Made by a program: the position numbers and the translations under genes. 46,488 nucleotides of DNA from Nemertoderma westbladi (lineage: Eukaryota > Xenacoelomorpha > Nemertodermatida > Nemertodermatidae): positions 1 to 46,488 of the forward strand of contig JAUCBJ010000413.1 in assembly GCA_032718475.1 (NCBI GenBank). The letters are read 5' to 3'. This document shows positions 1-9,829 of this stretch, piece after piece. The notes under the pieces were generated by a model that was not told where the DNA came from, ran no database searches, and saw nothing but the letters and a program-made list of their open reading frames with translations. How positions within the stretch are numbered: the first letter of the stretch is position 1; each line of letters starts with the position of its first letter.

Positions 1-54
1 CGGAGCTATGTATTTATACATTGAAGGAAATCATAAACTATTATTTATCACGGG

Positions 55-928
55 GTTGACAAGATAAATCATTTTATTTTATTTCGCAAGTTAATAGAGA
101 ACGGTATATATAGTTAGGCTTATAGCGTACTGGTATAGATAGGGATCAGCATATGCAAGTAAGCTGGGGCGGTATGATATCTAGTAGGTTTAGGGTTACT
201 AATGGTACCCGCCAGGGTGGCATTAGCTCCCCCATATTTTTTAATGTGTATATTGATGATTTAAGTAGCGCTTTAACGTCTAGCGGGTTGGGTTGCTTAA
301 TGGGTACAGCTAGGGTGAATCACATTATCTACGCTGATGATATGTGTATTATATCTAATTCTATTGTTGGGTTGCAACGCCTTGTTGATCTAGCCGAACG
401 GTTCGCTACTGTAAACTCAATAACATTTAATATTAAGAAAACGAAATGTTTATATTTCATTCATAAGTGTAGTGCATATTTTTCACCGGGGCGAATATAT
501 TTGTACGGTAAACCTGTTGATATTGTCGATATATTTAATTACTTAGGCATATTGCATAGCACCACCGATGATGATTTTGACATCAAACGGCGAATGCAAT
601 TATTATATGCGAGAGCTAATACATTAATTAGGAAGTTTGGTTCGGCCAGCTTATCTGTCAGAGTAGTGCTGTTTCGTGCATTTTGCACCCAGATCTATGG
701 TAATGCACTATATGGGCGGGTCAGCACTACTCTGATAGTATATATAACAAAATTAGAGTGGCATATAATAACTCTATTCGTTTATTTTTCAATATTCCGA
801 GATTTGCTGATAGAGAACCCACCAGTATAAGCTTAACATGTGTACAATTAAATTTACCGATGTTTATTCACATCCGACATCGCTCCATAGCTAGCTTGAT
901 ATCTAGGGTGTGCAAGCGGATAATTTAA
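55..928 (+). pseudogene. LINE reverse transcriptase, C-terminal part (L2/CR1-like), frameshifted
   Basis: Reverse transcriptase relic of a non-LTR retrotransposon. Reading starts at the window edge with a VDKINHF motif (family form: FDRVNH, palm region) at 55. After one frame change it is open from 153, with the RT motif RQGGISSP and the catalytic YADD at 330-341, then the thumb. A second frameshift near 720-735 moves the thumb/C-terminal region to another frame, where SIYNKIRVAYNN and LFFNIPRF can be read, ending at TAA 926-928. The open frame stopping at 830 is therefore not the true C-terminus. The spacing of YADD to the NxxKT-type motif and the thumb resembles the L2/CR1 group; clade assignment is from memory. 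The first catalytic aspartate and the endonuclease would lie left of the window. Confidence 0.8.
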
Positions 929-1150
929 TTGTATGTGCGGTATATAGTACATGCCGATTGGCTGGTTAACTAACTAGTATATTATAAATCATGTGCAATT
1001 AAATTTATATTAAATCTGTGCTATTACGTGAGAATAACTGTATTTGTAGGTAAACTGTAACTGTAAAATTATGTGTAGTGTATGTAATTATTGTGTTTTT
1101 ACTATGGACCCGTGTGGCCTGGATTAAATTAAAATAATAATAATAATAAT
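929..1150 (+). mobile_element. 3' UTR and (AAT)n tail of the preceding LINE
   Basis: After the RT stop comes non-coding sequence ending in ACTATGGACCC, then GATTAAATTAAA and an (AAT)n run at 1133-1150. LINEs of the L2/CR1 group typically end in a short tandem repeat rather than poly(A), so this is taken as the true 3' end of the element that begins left of the window. Confidence 0.65.
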
Positions 1151-1708
1151 TTTATATTTTTTGTTCTTTATACCAACCTACATATTTCAGCACTAGGCCT
1201 ATATATTATATATGAAAATACGCCGATTCAGGTAGGCCTACCAGGGTTTAATATTTTGTTTCCTCATACATCGGGGTTTAATATTTAATATTTTGTTTCC
1301 TCATATATTTTTCTGGCTTTTGCTTCTTCTGCTTCTTCTTCTGGCTCTGGCTCTGGCCAGCACTCTACCACTTAAATTATATGGAAATATGGCCATGCAT
1401 TGCTTTTGTTATTAACCTTGCCAGGCATCATCTCTGATTTTTTTTATTTCTTGCCTGGTGCGTTTGCACATTATATATATATTGTAGAGAGAACGTGGCA
1501 GAGATTGCCAGTCAACCCACCGCCGCTGTTGGTATTTGTATACTGGAGTTATACAACTGTGTGCACTTCCTTAGTTAGATGTCCATATCCTGCCCCTATC
1601 CCTTTTCCCCTGGAGCTATAAATCCCGATTGCTATTTTTGCTTTTCTAAGTTTGTCCCTTGGACCAACAATTTATATGTGCCCTATGCTGTAAACACTTT
1701 TATATAAT
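1151..1708. other. No gene recognised; pyrimidine-rich simple repeat at 1318-1360
   Basis: Mostly AT-rich sequence. A CTTCTG/CTCTGG imperfect simple repeat lies at about 1318-1360, and the phrase CGGGGTTTAATATTT is repeated near 1240-1285. The open frame at 1400-1621 has no family resemblance that I recognise. Confidence 0.5.
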
Positions 1709-1967
1709 CATAATAAAGGAAGGATAAAGTGATCTTTAGGTGCTGCTGTAATTATATTATATAAATGCCAGATATTTCAACCAAAAATTTTAAACAAATA
1801 CAATTAAACAGGCCTTCCTCAGTGGCTCTGGTGCCTAATTGGCCTGGATTGAATCGAAGAAGGCCTGTTTAATTGTATTTGTTTACAATTTTTGGTTGAA
1901 ATATCTGGCATTTATATAATATAATTACAGCGGCACCTAAAGATCACTTTATCCTTCCTTTATTATG
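1709..1967. mobile_element. Foldback element (MITE-like), ~107-bp arms
   Basis: Arms 1709-1816 and 1860-1967 are reverse complements with only a few mismatches, separated by a 43-nt spacer (1817-1859). The outer ends read CATAATAAAGGAAGG and its complement. The strand would fold into one long hairpin. There is no coding capacity. Its size and symmetry fit a non-autonomous foldback/MITE; the superfamily is unknown because I see no unambiguous target duplication. Confidence 0.8.
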
Positions 1968-2189
1968 CATACGACGGTGCTCAGGGCGAGGAACTACTTC
2001 AAACTTTCATATACTCTGTGGCACCACCTGCCTGACACCGAATTGAGGGACCATACTACAATCGAACCTTCCTGTATTTACTGCAATAACTACATTTCCT
2101 TTCCAAAATGTTCTATCACATGACTGTGTGATATTTTCGATGTAATAAAAACAACTGATAACCCCTAAGACCCCGATAATAACAAATTA
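1968..2189. other. No gene recognised
   Basis: AT-rich sequence between the foldback element and the LINE endonuclease relic. I see no motif that I can assign. Confidence 0.4.
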
Positions 2190-2841
2190 AACACTAACGT
2201 AAACGGTGGGACATTTACTGAATTATCTTTTAATAAAGAATTTAAAAATTTAAATAAATTAGCATTTTCAATTTTAAATTGTCATAGTCTATCAAAAACC
2301 CTAATTGAATATCGGAATTTCTCCTCACACTTAATAACAATTTTGACGTCCTAACATTTTTGGAAACTTTTCTCCTGGATGATACTGATCTTAACTAAAT
2401 TAAACTGTATGGGTATCGAACTCCTCTCGTAGATAATCGTAAATATGGCAAGCTCTACAGAGGCGGAACTGCTATTTTTGTCAAAATACATTAGAAGTAG
2501 CACAGTGAAATGACATTCATGTTGACGGCCACGAAAGCTCATGGGTTGAAATTAGACGTGCTCACTCCACCACTAAACCTCTACTTGTAGGCGCTATTTA
2601 CAGCACCGGAGCTATTTCTACTGATAACTTCTTATCTGCACTTGAAACTACTCTCACCTCTATAGCCGAACATAAACTGGACGTAATTATCACTGGAGAC
2701 ATGAACACAGACCTCCTGAAAAACTATGACAAAACTAATCGGTACATTAATATTCTAAACTCTTCTGGCTTTATTCAGTTCATCAACGATCATATTAGAA
2801 TTACTCCATGGTCTAATTTGACCATTTTTACAAAGATCTAG
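2190..2841 (+). pseudogene. LINE AP-like endonuclease domain, decayed
   Basis: Relic of the apurinic-type endonuclease that nicks target DNA for LINE insertion. Pieces in three frames follow the expected order: a start-of-domain LxxxSLSKTL segment (~2270-2310), FDVLTFLETF (consensus FDVxxLxET; ~2340-2375), GKLYRGGTAIFVK (~2447-2485), then a long frame from 2521 with SSWVEIRR, LLVGAIYS, and the catalytic ITGDMNTDLL (consensus GDxN) at about 2692-2722. Frameshifts and stops separate the pieces. No RT follows before 3.2 kb, so this is a truncated or rearranged copy. It could belong to the same L2/CR1-like family as the RT at the window start; that is inference. Confidence 0.75.
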
Positions 2842-3207
2842 AAAACGAATGTAAAACTACGTAGCTACTAACTAAGTACCTCTTGGAATCAAATTTCTTT
2901 GAAATCCATAAAGTGAGTGCCAAAGGTCTACACATATGACATACATATGTCATAAAATTGTATACCTTGAAAATTATGTATACCTTGGGGAGTATTATTG
3001 TATACCATGGTCTACAAAACAGATTTTCCTTTAATAACTTTTGACCACATAACTGTCTATATTTTCTGATGTCAGATTCGAAATCAGCATAAAAATTCGA
3101 TTGTAATGATGTAAAATATGCCATCATTCGTAAATAAATTTTCACATTTTGTGCCAATTAACCAGATCAACCAGATATGAAATTAATTATATCAACTGCT
3201 AAAAATA
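2842..3207. other. No gene recognised
   Basis: AT-rich, with short repeats of ATACCTTG and ACATATGTCATA near 2935-3005. The small open frames here show no recognisable motif. Confidence 0.4.
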
Positions 3208-3318
3208 AGTGAGAATCATTGGCCTGGTGGGGCCATACATCTGTTCGTGAAAATTCCCAGGCCCTTCTAAGTCTAGCAAGTTTGATATTGCAAAATAAAC
3301 GTTGCCAGAAAAAAAAAA

Positions 3319-4220
3319 ATGCCAGGCAAAATGGCAAGAGATGAACCTTTTCAAGATCCTAACGATAAGTTCAAAGCAAGGGTGCAAAGCAAGTCCAATG
3401 TTGTTATAGATACAGCTATTCATCAAACTGACAACCGCTTTTCCAAACATGGAAAATTGTATCAGAGCTTAGAACTCTTTGATCCAAAGAACTTTAGCAA
3501 AACATCGTCAGATAATGAACTATTGATGGTAGAACACTTAAAATGATTTCTCACCATCCTTCCTGATCTTGATTTGAACAGATTTAGAAGTGAACTTTCT
3601 CAATTTGCCAATGAATGGTCCCTACTCAAACAACCTATGATTCTATACATACCAATAACAACTGATGTCGATGAATGTGATGAAGATATATGTGTGGAAC
3701 ATCCTGGGAAATGCCTTGGCGACTGCAAAGTCGGTTGATTAAAGGTTATGGTAGAATAAAATTTTTTCTCCTCAGCATATGAGACTCTCTGCATGGTTTA
3801 CAGAACAGTTCTAACTCTGCCCATGACCTAGGTAATGTGAGAAAGACAAACACATAATTTGTCTTAATAGAATTTACCACTCATAATAATAAATATATAA
3901 AATTTACAAATAGAATTATAGAAAACTGTGTTTGTTTTAAAATATTGAAACTGAAACTAATTACTGAAGCTCAGTAGCCTACATAATTAATTACCTGTAT
4001 TCTTTTGTAGGTAATTTTATTGTAATAACTAAATTTTATCAGGTTTGCTGTGAATGAGTGTTTTATCAGTTAAAGCTTATTTTAACTCGTCTATGCAGTA
4101 CGTTGACTCAAGAAGATTTGGAGGCATTTCTCCTGATGAAATTAAACAGGTGCAAGCTCCACACATCAAGGCTTGCCTCAACTGTAACTAAATCGAAACT
4201 TTGCGGTAAAAAGTGTAAAT
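3319..4220 (+). pseudogene. ZMYM1-like hAT transposase C-terminal relic with intron, copy 1
   Basis: C-terminal half of a transposase of the type annotated as zinc finger MYM-type protein 1-like (hAT superfamily). A single frame from 3319 reads DPNDKFKARV, then HQTDNRFSKHGKLYQ, FRSELSQFANEW, NFFSSAYETL and VLTLPMT, which is the usual order before the hAT dimerisation motif. The frame then meets a GT donor at 3832, a 211-nt intron, and an AG acceptor at 4041-4042. Exon 2 continues with VCCE-stop-VFYQLKLI (family CERSFxxLKxIK) and RLCSTLTQEDLEAFLLM. In-frame stops lie at 3544, 3739, 3757, 3829 and in exon 2, where CGA has become TGA. The zinc finger and catalytic N-terminus are absent. Dead. 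Confidence 0.78.
3832..4042 (+). other. Spliceosomal intron in the ZMYM1-like relic (copy 1)
   Basis: Donor GTAATG follows the codons for TLPMT plus a TAG that was probably CAG (Q). The acceptor is TTTTATCAG. Joining the two sides brings the conserved Q-V-x-C-E order together in frame. A second intron copy lies at 5209-5417 (209 nt). Confidence 0.65.
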
Positions 4221-4578
4221 AATGTATTGTGTAATGGCCTGCCTACCACCACATATATTATTATGATTAATTGTGAGTTTACTAAACTGCATAGGATCTT
4301 GTAACACATGTTTACTAGGGCGGATCATTTTTACTTTTCTTTCTAATTCGCTGTTGAACCAGTATGGGAAATGTGATATACCATCTAAAAACGTTGTATG
4401 CAAATATTTTTATTTTTGGACTTCGTCTTCATGGCCCTCTCGGGCTCAAAAATTTAAAAAAATGAGACTTTTCGGTACTTTTCGTGCACATATAAAATTT
4501 TATTACTCATTAAATATTTCAAATGAACCAATGCGGATTAGGTTGGAAACCATCCAAAATACCTGTACACAAAATTTT

Positions 4579-5955
4579 AGTGAGAATCATTGGCCTGGTG
4601 GGGCCATACATCTGTTCGTGAAAATTCCCAGGCCCTTCAAAGTCTAGCAAGTTTGATATTGCAAGATAAACGTTGCCAGAAAAAAAAAGAAAAAAATGCC
4701 AGGCAAAATGGCAAGAGATGAAACTTTTCAAGATCCTAACGATAAGTTCAAAGCAAGGGTGCAAAGCAAGTCCAATGTTGTTATAGATACAGCTATTCAT
4801 CAAACTGACAACCGCTTTTCCAAACATGGAAAATTGTATCAGAACTTAGAACTCTTTGATCCAAAGAACTTTAGCAAAACATCGTCAGATAATGAACTAT
4901 TGAGGGTAGAACACTTATAATGATTTCTCACCATCCTTCCTGATCTTGATTTGAACAGATTTAGAAGTGAACTTTCTCAATTTGCCAATGAGTGGTCCCT
5001 ACTCAAACAACCTATGATTCTATACATACCAATAACAACTGATGTCGATGAATGTGATGAAGATATATGTGTGGAACATCCTGGGAAATGCCTTGGCGAC
5101 TGCAAAGTCGGTTGATTAAAGGTTATGGTAGAATAAAATTTTTTCTCCTCAGCATATGAGACTCTCTGCATGGTTTACAGAACAGTTCTAACTCTGCCCA
5201 TGACCTAGGTAATGTGAGAAAGACAAACACATAATTTGTCTTAATAGAATTTACCACTAATAATAATAAATATAAAATTTACAAATAGAATTATAGAAAA
5301 CTGTCTTTGTTTTAAAATATTGAAACTGAAACTAATTACTGAAGCTCAGTAGCCTACATAATTAATTACCTGTATTCTTTTGTGCGTAATTTTATTGTAA
5401 TAACTAAATTTTATCAGGTTTGCTGTGAATGAGTGTTTTATCAGTTGAAGCTTATTTTAACTCGTCTATGCAGTACGTTGACTCAAGAAGATTTGGAGGC
5501 ATTTCTCCTGATGAAATTAAACAGGTGCAAGCTCCACACATCAAGGCTAGCCTCAACATGTAACTAAATCGAAACTTCGCGGTAAAAAGTGTAAATGAAT
5601 GTATTTTATAATGGCCTGCCTACCACTACATATATTATTATGATTAATTGTGAGTTTACTAAACTGCATAGGATCTTGTAACACATGTTTACTAGGGCGG
5701 ATCATTTTTACTTTTTTTCGAATTTGCTGTTGAACCGGTATGGGAAATGTGATATACCATCTAAAAACGTTGTATGCAAATTTTTTTTATTTTTGGACTT
5801 CCTTCATGGCCCTCTCGGGCTCAAAAATTAAAAAAAATGAGACTTTTCGGTACTTTTCCTGCACATATAAAATTTTATTACTCATTAAATATTTCAAATG
5901 AACCAATGCGGATTAGGTTGGAAACCATCCAAAATACCTGTACACAAAATTTTAT
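4579..5955 (+). repeat. Tandem duplication, unit 2 (1.37 kb)
   Basis: The second direct copy is nearly identical to unit 1 and ends at ...CACAAAATTTTATTGAG near 5955. The right-hand sequence (TTGGCCTTGATGGCCGTCTCAGG at ~5965) is again similar to the unit's 3' segment (TTCATGGCCCTCTCGGGC), so a diverged partial third unit may follow. Confidence 0.9.
4696..5597 (+). pseudogene. ZMYM1-like hAT transposase C-terminal relic with intron, copy 2
   Basis: Duplicate of the relic at 3319-4220. The frame starts at 4696 with DPNDKFKARV and HGKLYQNLELFDP. It stops at 4918, reads through the same later stops, splices at 5209/5417 and ends in TLTQEDLEAFLLM. The inactivating changes shared with copy 1 (TAG before the donor, TGA in the CER motif, the stops around NFFSSAY) show that the gene was already dead when the segment duplicated. 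Differences between copies are few and mostly single-base. Confidence 0.78.
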
Positions 5956-6725
5956 TGAGTTTTAAGTTGGCCTTGATGGCCGTCTCAGGCATTAAAATTC
6001 TAAAAAATTCGATATTTTTAAATTTACATCAATTTTTCATCAACATCAACACCATACAAATAAATATATGTAACATCTACCCGGTATGAGGAAGTGACAC
6101 AGTCGCTTGTTTATTCTGGCATAATGGATATATTGCGTAAGTTCTTTTGCAATTGATTTGAATTTTATTTTGAATGAACACCTCTAACTGTATTATGAAT
6201 AACATTAGTTTTTACGGATCTTCAACGTGTTACAACAACTAATTAGTCTGATTCCAAATCCTGAAAATACGCAAGTAAGTGATGGTGAAGACAAATTCAG
6301 GTAATGGCTGGCATCCAGCGGTTTTTTAAGTCAAATCGAGTGAGTTGATTCCGAATCCATGGAATGCCAAGCTTAATTGTGAATTTGTGTGTCCCATTTC
6401 ACCATCAAATTAATAAAAACCATTTATCTGAGCAAAATAAACTGAGAAAAATATACTCACTCACCAATCGGATTCAAGATCTCCATGATTACACATGTCC
6501 CAGAATATAGTGTCATAATTCAGTGACACGGCCCCCCCTAATTTTTCTACAAATCTTAATGAGATTGCATGAAATTTGAAACAGAGATAGTTTCACCTCC
6601 CGACCACTGACTGGGTGAGCCAGAATTTTTATTTTTGCTTTCAATCTTTAGCTACAAGCGTTTAAAAAAAGTGTCTCCAGCGATATTATACAAGTTACAC
6701 CGCAGTTATTCTTCTACCTTATAGC
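5956..6725. other. No gene recognised
   Basis: Non-coding AT-rich sequence. The first ~60 bp resemble the 3' end of the tandem unit. Two related phrases, TCTGATTCCAAATCC and GTTGATTCCGAATCC, occur near 6248 and 6344. A GACACGGCCCCCCC stretch lies near 6525. Nothing I can assign. Confidence 0.4.
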
Positions 6726-6746
6726 TGTGGTACCAATGGTACCACA
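6726..6746. repeat. Perfect 21-bp palindrome
   Basis: TGTGGTACCA, a single central A, then TGGTACCACA. A third TTGGTACCAATGG half follows at 6748. It stands 35 bp outside the left arm of the next inverted repeat and may be a subterminal part of it. Confidence 0.85.
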
Positions 6747-6781
6747 ATTGGTACCAATGGAAAGCTGGCCCTGCAAGGATT

Positions 6782-7113
6782 TTAAATATGTAACACAATT
6801 TGAATTTCGTTGAAAAATAGCTAAGATATGTTGCATTGTTATGCACCTGCACGAGGCTATTTTATTCTATTTAATAAATGCATCATAATCTGGAATATTT
6901 TGTTTATCCAAATACGTAGCTGGGCAACAATGCATTAGGCTACATCTTTAATCATACTATTATGTAGCTATTCATACATTTAAAAAATGTTCCAGAATAT
7001 GGTTTATTTATTAATAGAATAAAATAGCCTCACATCGTTGCAAAACCATGCAACATTTGAATGCCCATATCTTAGCTATTTTTCAACGAAATTCAAATTG
7101 TGTTACATATTTG
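6782..7113. mobile_element. Foldback element with ~120-bp diverged arms
   Basis: Left arm 6782-~6905 and right arm ~6987-7113 are reverse complements at moderate identity. Shared blocks include AACACAATTTGAATTTCGTTG, GAAAAATAGCTAAGATATG and GAGGCTATTTTATTCTAT in inverted order. The spacer is about 80 bp and AT-rich. It looks like an old foldback/MITE. Its position just beyond the 3' end of the Merlin relic is compatible with either a separate insertion or part of that element's end. Confidence 0.7.
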
Positions 7114-7273
7114 AAAGGTAGTACTGTGGCCCGGGTGACGAAAATGTGTTTTTTTATGTGTTTTTTTTGTGATTTTTTTTTATTTTTTACATAATGATTA
7201 GCTAGTAGAGTTGTAATTAAAATGATTAGCTATTAGATTTTTAATTAAAATATGTTACTGAGTAACTTTTCAG

Positions 7274-7834
7274 TTAATAGTTTGCTTTTATCAGGTCAAT
7301 TAGATCAAGAAACGGTGTCTCGACATGAAGTCCACGCCATCTGAACTCCCCTAAGTGATTTTCAATGTTTGCCACAGCACTTTTCTTTCGATGCATAATT
7401 GCGAATTTATCATGGCGCCACATCCCTTCTATACATTGGGTATTAGCCCCGGTTGCTGGGTTCACAAAACGCCCTTTTCCCTTGGTAGCATGCTTCACTT
7501 TGAGGTGTGTGTAGCCCCCACTTCCATCGCTGCACTGCCACTGATCCCTCCTGTTCATGATACCAACTCGCCGACCACATTATGCTGACCATTCATCTGA
7601 CATAATTGTCGTTCCACCTTTGATATGGCGTTCAACAATCGGTCGTAGTGTTTCTGTGTCACATCGCTGCACATGGAACATTCGCATGTCGACTGATTTA
7701 TCAGCTCTTTTATGGACTAGCCCAAAAATCCGTGGCCCATCAACTGCTCGTCCATAATTCCTTGCAGCACTGATGTAATCTCCTTTCAGCTTCCTCCCGC
7801 GCTTATATTTCCTCCGACCCCGAAACAGTGATTC
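7274..7834 (-). pseudogene. Merlin transposase, C-terminal part (one stop)
   Basis: Transposase of the Merlin superfamily (relatives of bacterial IS1016/IS1595, ISXO2-like DDE domain). On the minus strand one frame runs from 7834 to 7274: RRKYKRGRKLKGDY, RIFGLVHKRADKSVDM, TETLRPIVERHI, GTTIMSDEW (second catalytic D), one in-frame TAA at 7580-7582 (probably a former Y codon after SA), GYTHLKVKH, FVNPATGANTQCIEGMW (third acidic residue E), ending LIDLIKANY. The first catalytic D lies in the other half at 9830-10110, separated by an RTE LINE. Apart from the single stop and the insertion the frame is open, so inactivation looks fairly recent. Confidence 0.85.
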
Positions 7835-9780
7835 CTGACAACAAAATTCAGAAGTGCCGAAATGACCTTCATAAGGCGCAGAAAGAGTCCCGACTCAAAC
7901 AGACTACAGCAGCCAAGAATGCAGTTAAGGCTGCATCTAGGTCCCTGAACAGGCAGTACTCTGTTAATCTACATGAGCTAATAAACCAACAGGTTGATGC
8001 CATCAATGAGGCTGACGACAGCAGGCAATCATCCCAGGCATGGAAATCAATCAATCTGCTTACTGGGCGGAAAAGCCAACCAACCACCAAGGTTAAGGCT
8101 GAATCACCAGCCGATCGCCTCAATGGTTGGAAAGCCCACTTTGAAAAGCTCCTCAATAATGACAGGGTATTGGCTGATAACTTTATAGAAGTAAAAGTGT
8201 CTGAGTCTGTACTCCCAGATATTCCCATTGGCGATATTTCCTTTGCAGAAGTGAAGGCTGCTGCAAAGAGCATTAAGACCAATCGTGCCAGTGGAGTAGA
8301 TGGTGTTCCCCCTGAGGTCTTTAAAATACCTGAGTGTTTAAAGCTCATCTATCCCATCATAGTAGGCATGTACCGAACAACAAGAGTCCCACAAGAAATG
8401 AAAACAAATATGTTGGTGCCAGTTCCCAAGAAGGGCAACCTAACACTCTATGGTTCTTTTCGGGGAATCTCATTGATATCGATTGCTGCAAAGCTATACA
8501 ATAGGATTCTATTAAATCGCATCAGGGATCCCATTGAGAGACTGCTCCATGGAAATCAGAATGGGTTCCGTAAAGGTCGTGGGACCATGGAGCCCATTTT
8601 GGCACATAGAAGGATAATTGAAGAATTATCAAAAAAGAAAGACAGGCATCTGGCTGTTATCTTTGTTGACTTCTTCAAGGCCTTTGATTCAGTCTCTCGC
8701 TCACGTATGTTCAGCATACTTTCATTATATGGGATTCCTGATGAAATTATTGCAGCAATCAGATCAGTATACGATGGTTCGACAACTTTTGTGTCTACTG
8801 TTGACGGTGACACAGAACCATTTGAAGTGTTATGGGGCGTCCTCCAAGGAGACACACTTGCACCATTCTTGTTCATTATTGTGGTTGACTGTGTTCTACG
8901 CATGTCCTTAGATCATCATAATGATGATGGGGTGATGATAACTCCACCTACTGGCTCCAGAAGTCGAGGAAATCCTACCAAGTACCTAACTGATCTAGAC
9001 TTTGCTGATGACTTAGCAGTAGTCTCAGAATCATTAGAGGGAGCCCAACGGCTCCTCAGCTCATTAGAACATGCTGCTTCTAGTGTTGGTCTTTTTATTA
9101 ACTCCAGAAAGACCAAAATTATGACAGTTAACTTTGAAAGTCCTCAGCAAGTATCTGATCGGATGAGCATAAGCTCAAAGGATGGTATGCTTGAGCATGT
9201 GGACGACTTCTGTTACCTGGGATCATGGATCCGGAAGTCAGGTGAGGACCTTCGAATACGTAAGGGAAAGGCATGGACAGCCTTGAATAGGCTTTCCAGG
9301 ATTTGGAAGTCACCGAGAATTAATCGGAAACTTAAGGTCCGATTATTTAGAGCAGCAGTAGTTCAAGTACTCCTCTACGGGAGTCCATGCTGGGCTCTAA
9401 CTGCTGAGGACACCAAATCTCTGGATGGCACATTCACAAGAATGCTACGCCGGGTTCATTGTGTCAAGTACAATGCACACATCTCCAACCAGGCACTATA
9501 TAACATTGGAGGTGTCTCATTGGTTCCCCCAAGCTTGACACTAGAACAAAATCGCCTCCGCTTTGCAGGACATTGCTTTCGCCGTGAGGACCAGCCAGTG
9601 CATAATCTTGTACTTTGGCAGCCTCATGGAGTGAATAAGCATGGTGGACAGCCCATGACTTTCTTGAGACGCATCTTAAAGGACACAGGCCTTAAAGATG
9701 CGGATGATCTAGCAAATGTCATGGGTGATAGGGAGTTGTGGCGGTGCAATTTTGTTGACAAGCCGGCACAGCATTCCTAA
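7828..9780 (+). CDS. RTE-type reverse transcriptase (5'-truncated, otherwise open)
   Basis: A continuous frame of about 650 codons. Its first codon (GTG) lies in the target duplication, so the natural N-terminus and AP endonuclease are missing. The order of motifs is that of an RTE-like RT: a linker with RQSSQAWKSINLLTGRK, NRASGVDGVPPEVFK, FRGISLISIAAKLYNRI, FVDFFKAFDSV (first catalytic D, about residue 280), WGVLQGDTLAPFLF (~337), LDFADDLAVVS (catalytic DD, ~392), YLGSWIRKSG, LLYGSPCWALTAED, and the C-terminal LRFAGHCFRRED and GGQPMTFLRRILKDTGL. It copies element RNA at a nicked chromosomal target. There are no internal stops, so it is young, but it cannot mobilise itself without an endonuclease. 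Confidence 0.88.
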   Translation: MIPDNKIQKCRNDLHKAQKESRLKQTTAAKNAVKAASRSLNRQYSVNLHELINQQVDAINEADDSRQSSQAWKSINLLTGRKSQPTTKVKAESPADRLNGWKAHFEKLLNNDRVLADNFIEVKVSESVLPDIPIGDISFAEVKAAAKSIKTNRASGVDGVPPEVFKIPECLKLIYPIIVGMYRTTRVPQEMKTNMLVPVPKKGNLTLYGSFRGISLISIAAKLYNRILLNRIRDPIERLLHGNQNGFRKGRGTMEPILAHRRIIEELSKKKDRHLAVIFVDFFKAFDSVSRSRMFSILSLYGIPDEIIAAIRSVYDGSTTFVSTVDGDTEPFEVLWGVLQGDTLAPFLFIIVVDCVLRMSLDHHNDDGVMITPPTGSRSRGNPTKYLTDLDFADDLAVVSESLEGAQRLLSSLEHAASSVGLFINSRKTKIMTVNFESPQQVSDRMSISSKDGMLEHVDDFCYLGSWIRKSGEDLRIRKGKAWTALNRLSRIWKSPRINRKLKVRLFRAAVVQVLLYGSPCWALTAEDTKSLDGTFTRMLRRVHCVKYNAHISNQALYNIGGVSLVPPSLTLEQNRLRFAGHCFRREDQPVHNLVLWQPHGVNKHGGQPMTFLRRILKDTGLKDADDLANVMGDRELWRCNFVDKPAQHS

Positions 9781-9829
9781 AAATGCAGCTGCAATGCAGC
9801 ATGCCGATCCTAGTAGTAGTAGTAGTAGT
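7835..9829 (+). mobile_element. RTE-type LINE, 5'-truncated copy 1, inserted in Merlin
   Basis: The element begins after AGTGATTC (7827-7834) and ends in a (TAG)n tail that runs into a second AGTGATTC (9830-9837), giving an 8-bp target duplication. It is 5'-truncated: there is no endonuclease and the frame has no native start. The 3' end has a compact hairpin (TGCAGCTGCAATGCAGCATGC) before CCGATCC and the TAG repeats. The same 3' end occurs in copy 2 at 34343. Confidence 0.9.

Larger units (their letters stand above)
3208..4578 (+). repeat. Tandem duplication, unit 1 (1.37 kb)
   Basis: Unit 1 of two adjacent direct copies. It begins AGTGAGAATCATTGGCC, and the same string recurs at 4579, 1371 bp later; by 3319 and 4696 the offset is 1377, because of a poly(A) length difference. 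The unit contains one whole copy of the ZMYM1-like relic plus about 350 bp of 3' sequence. Confidence 0.9.

Noticed and set aside
4099-4108. TCTATGCAG as the splice acceptor of the ZMYM1-like relic
   Set aside because: It would cut into the conserved RLCSTLTQ block; the acceptor at 4041-4042 preserves the VCCE...LKLI block as well.
7869-8348. 159-codon minus-strand frame and other frames opposite the RTE genes
   Set aside because: Antisense shadows of the RT reading frame with no independent motifs; the same shadows recur opposite copy 2.
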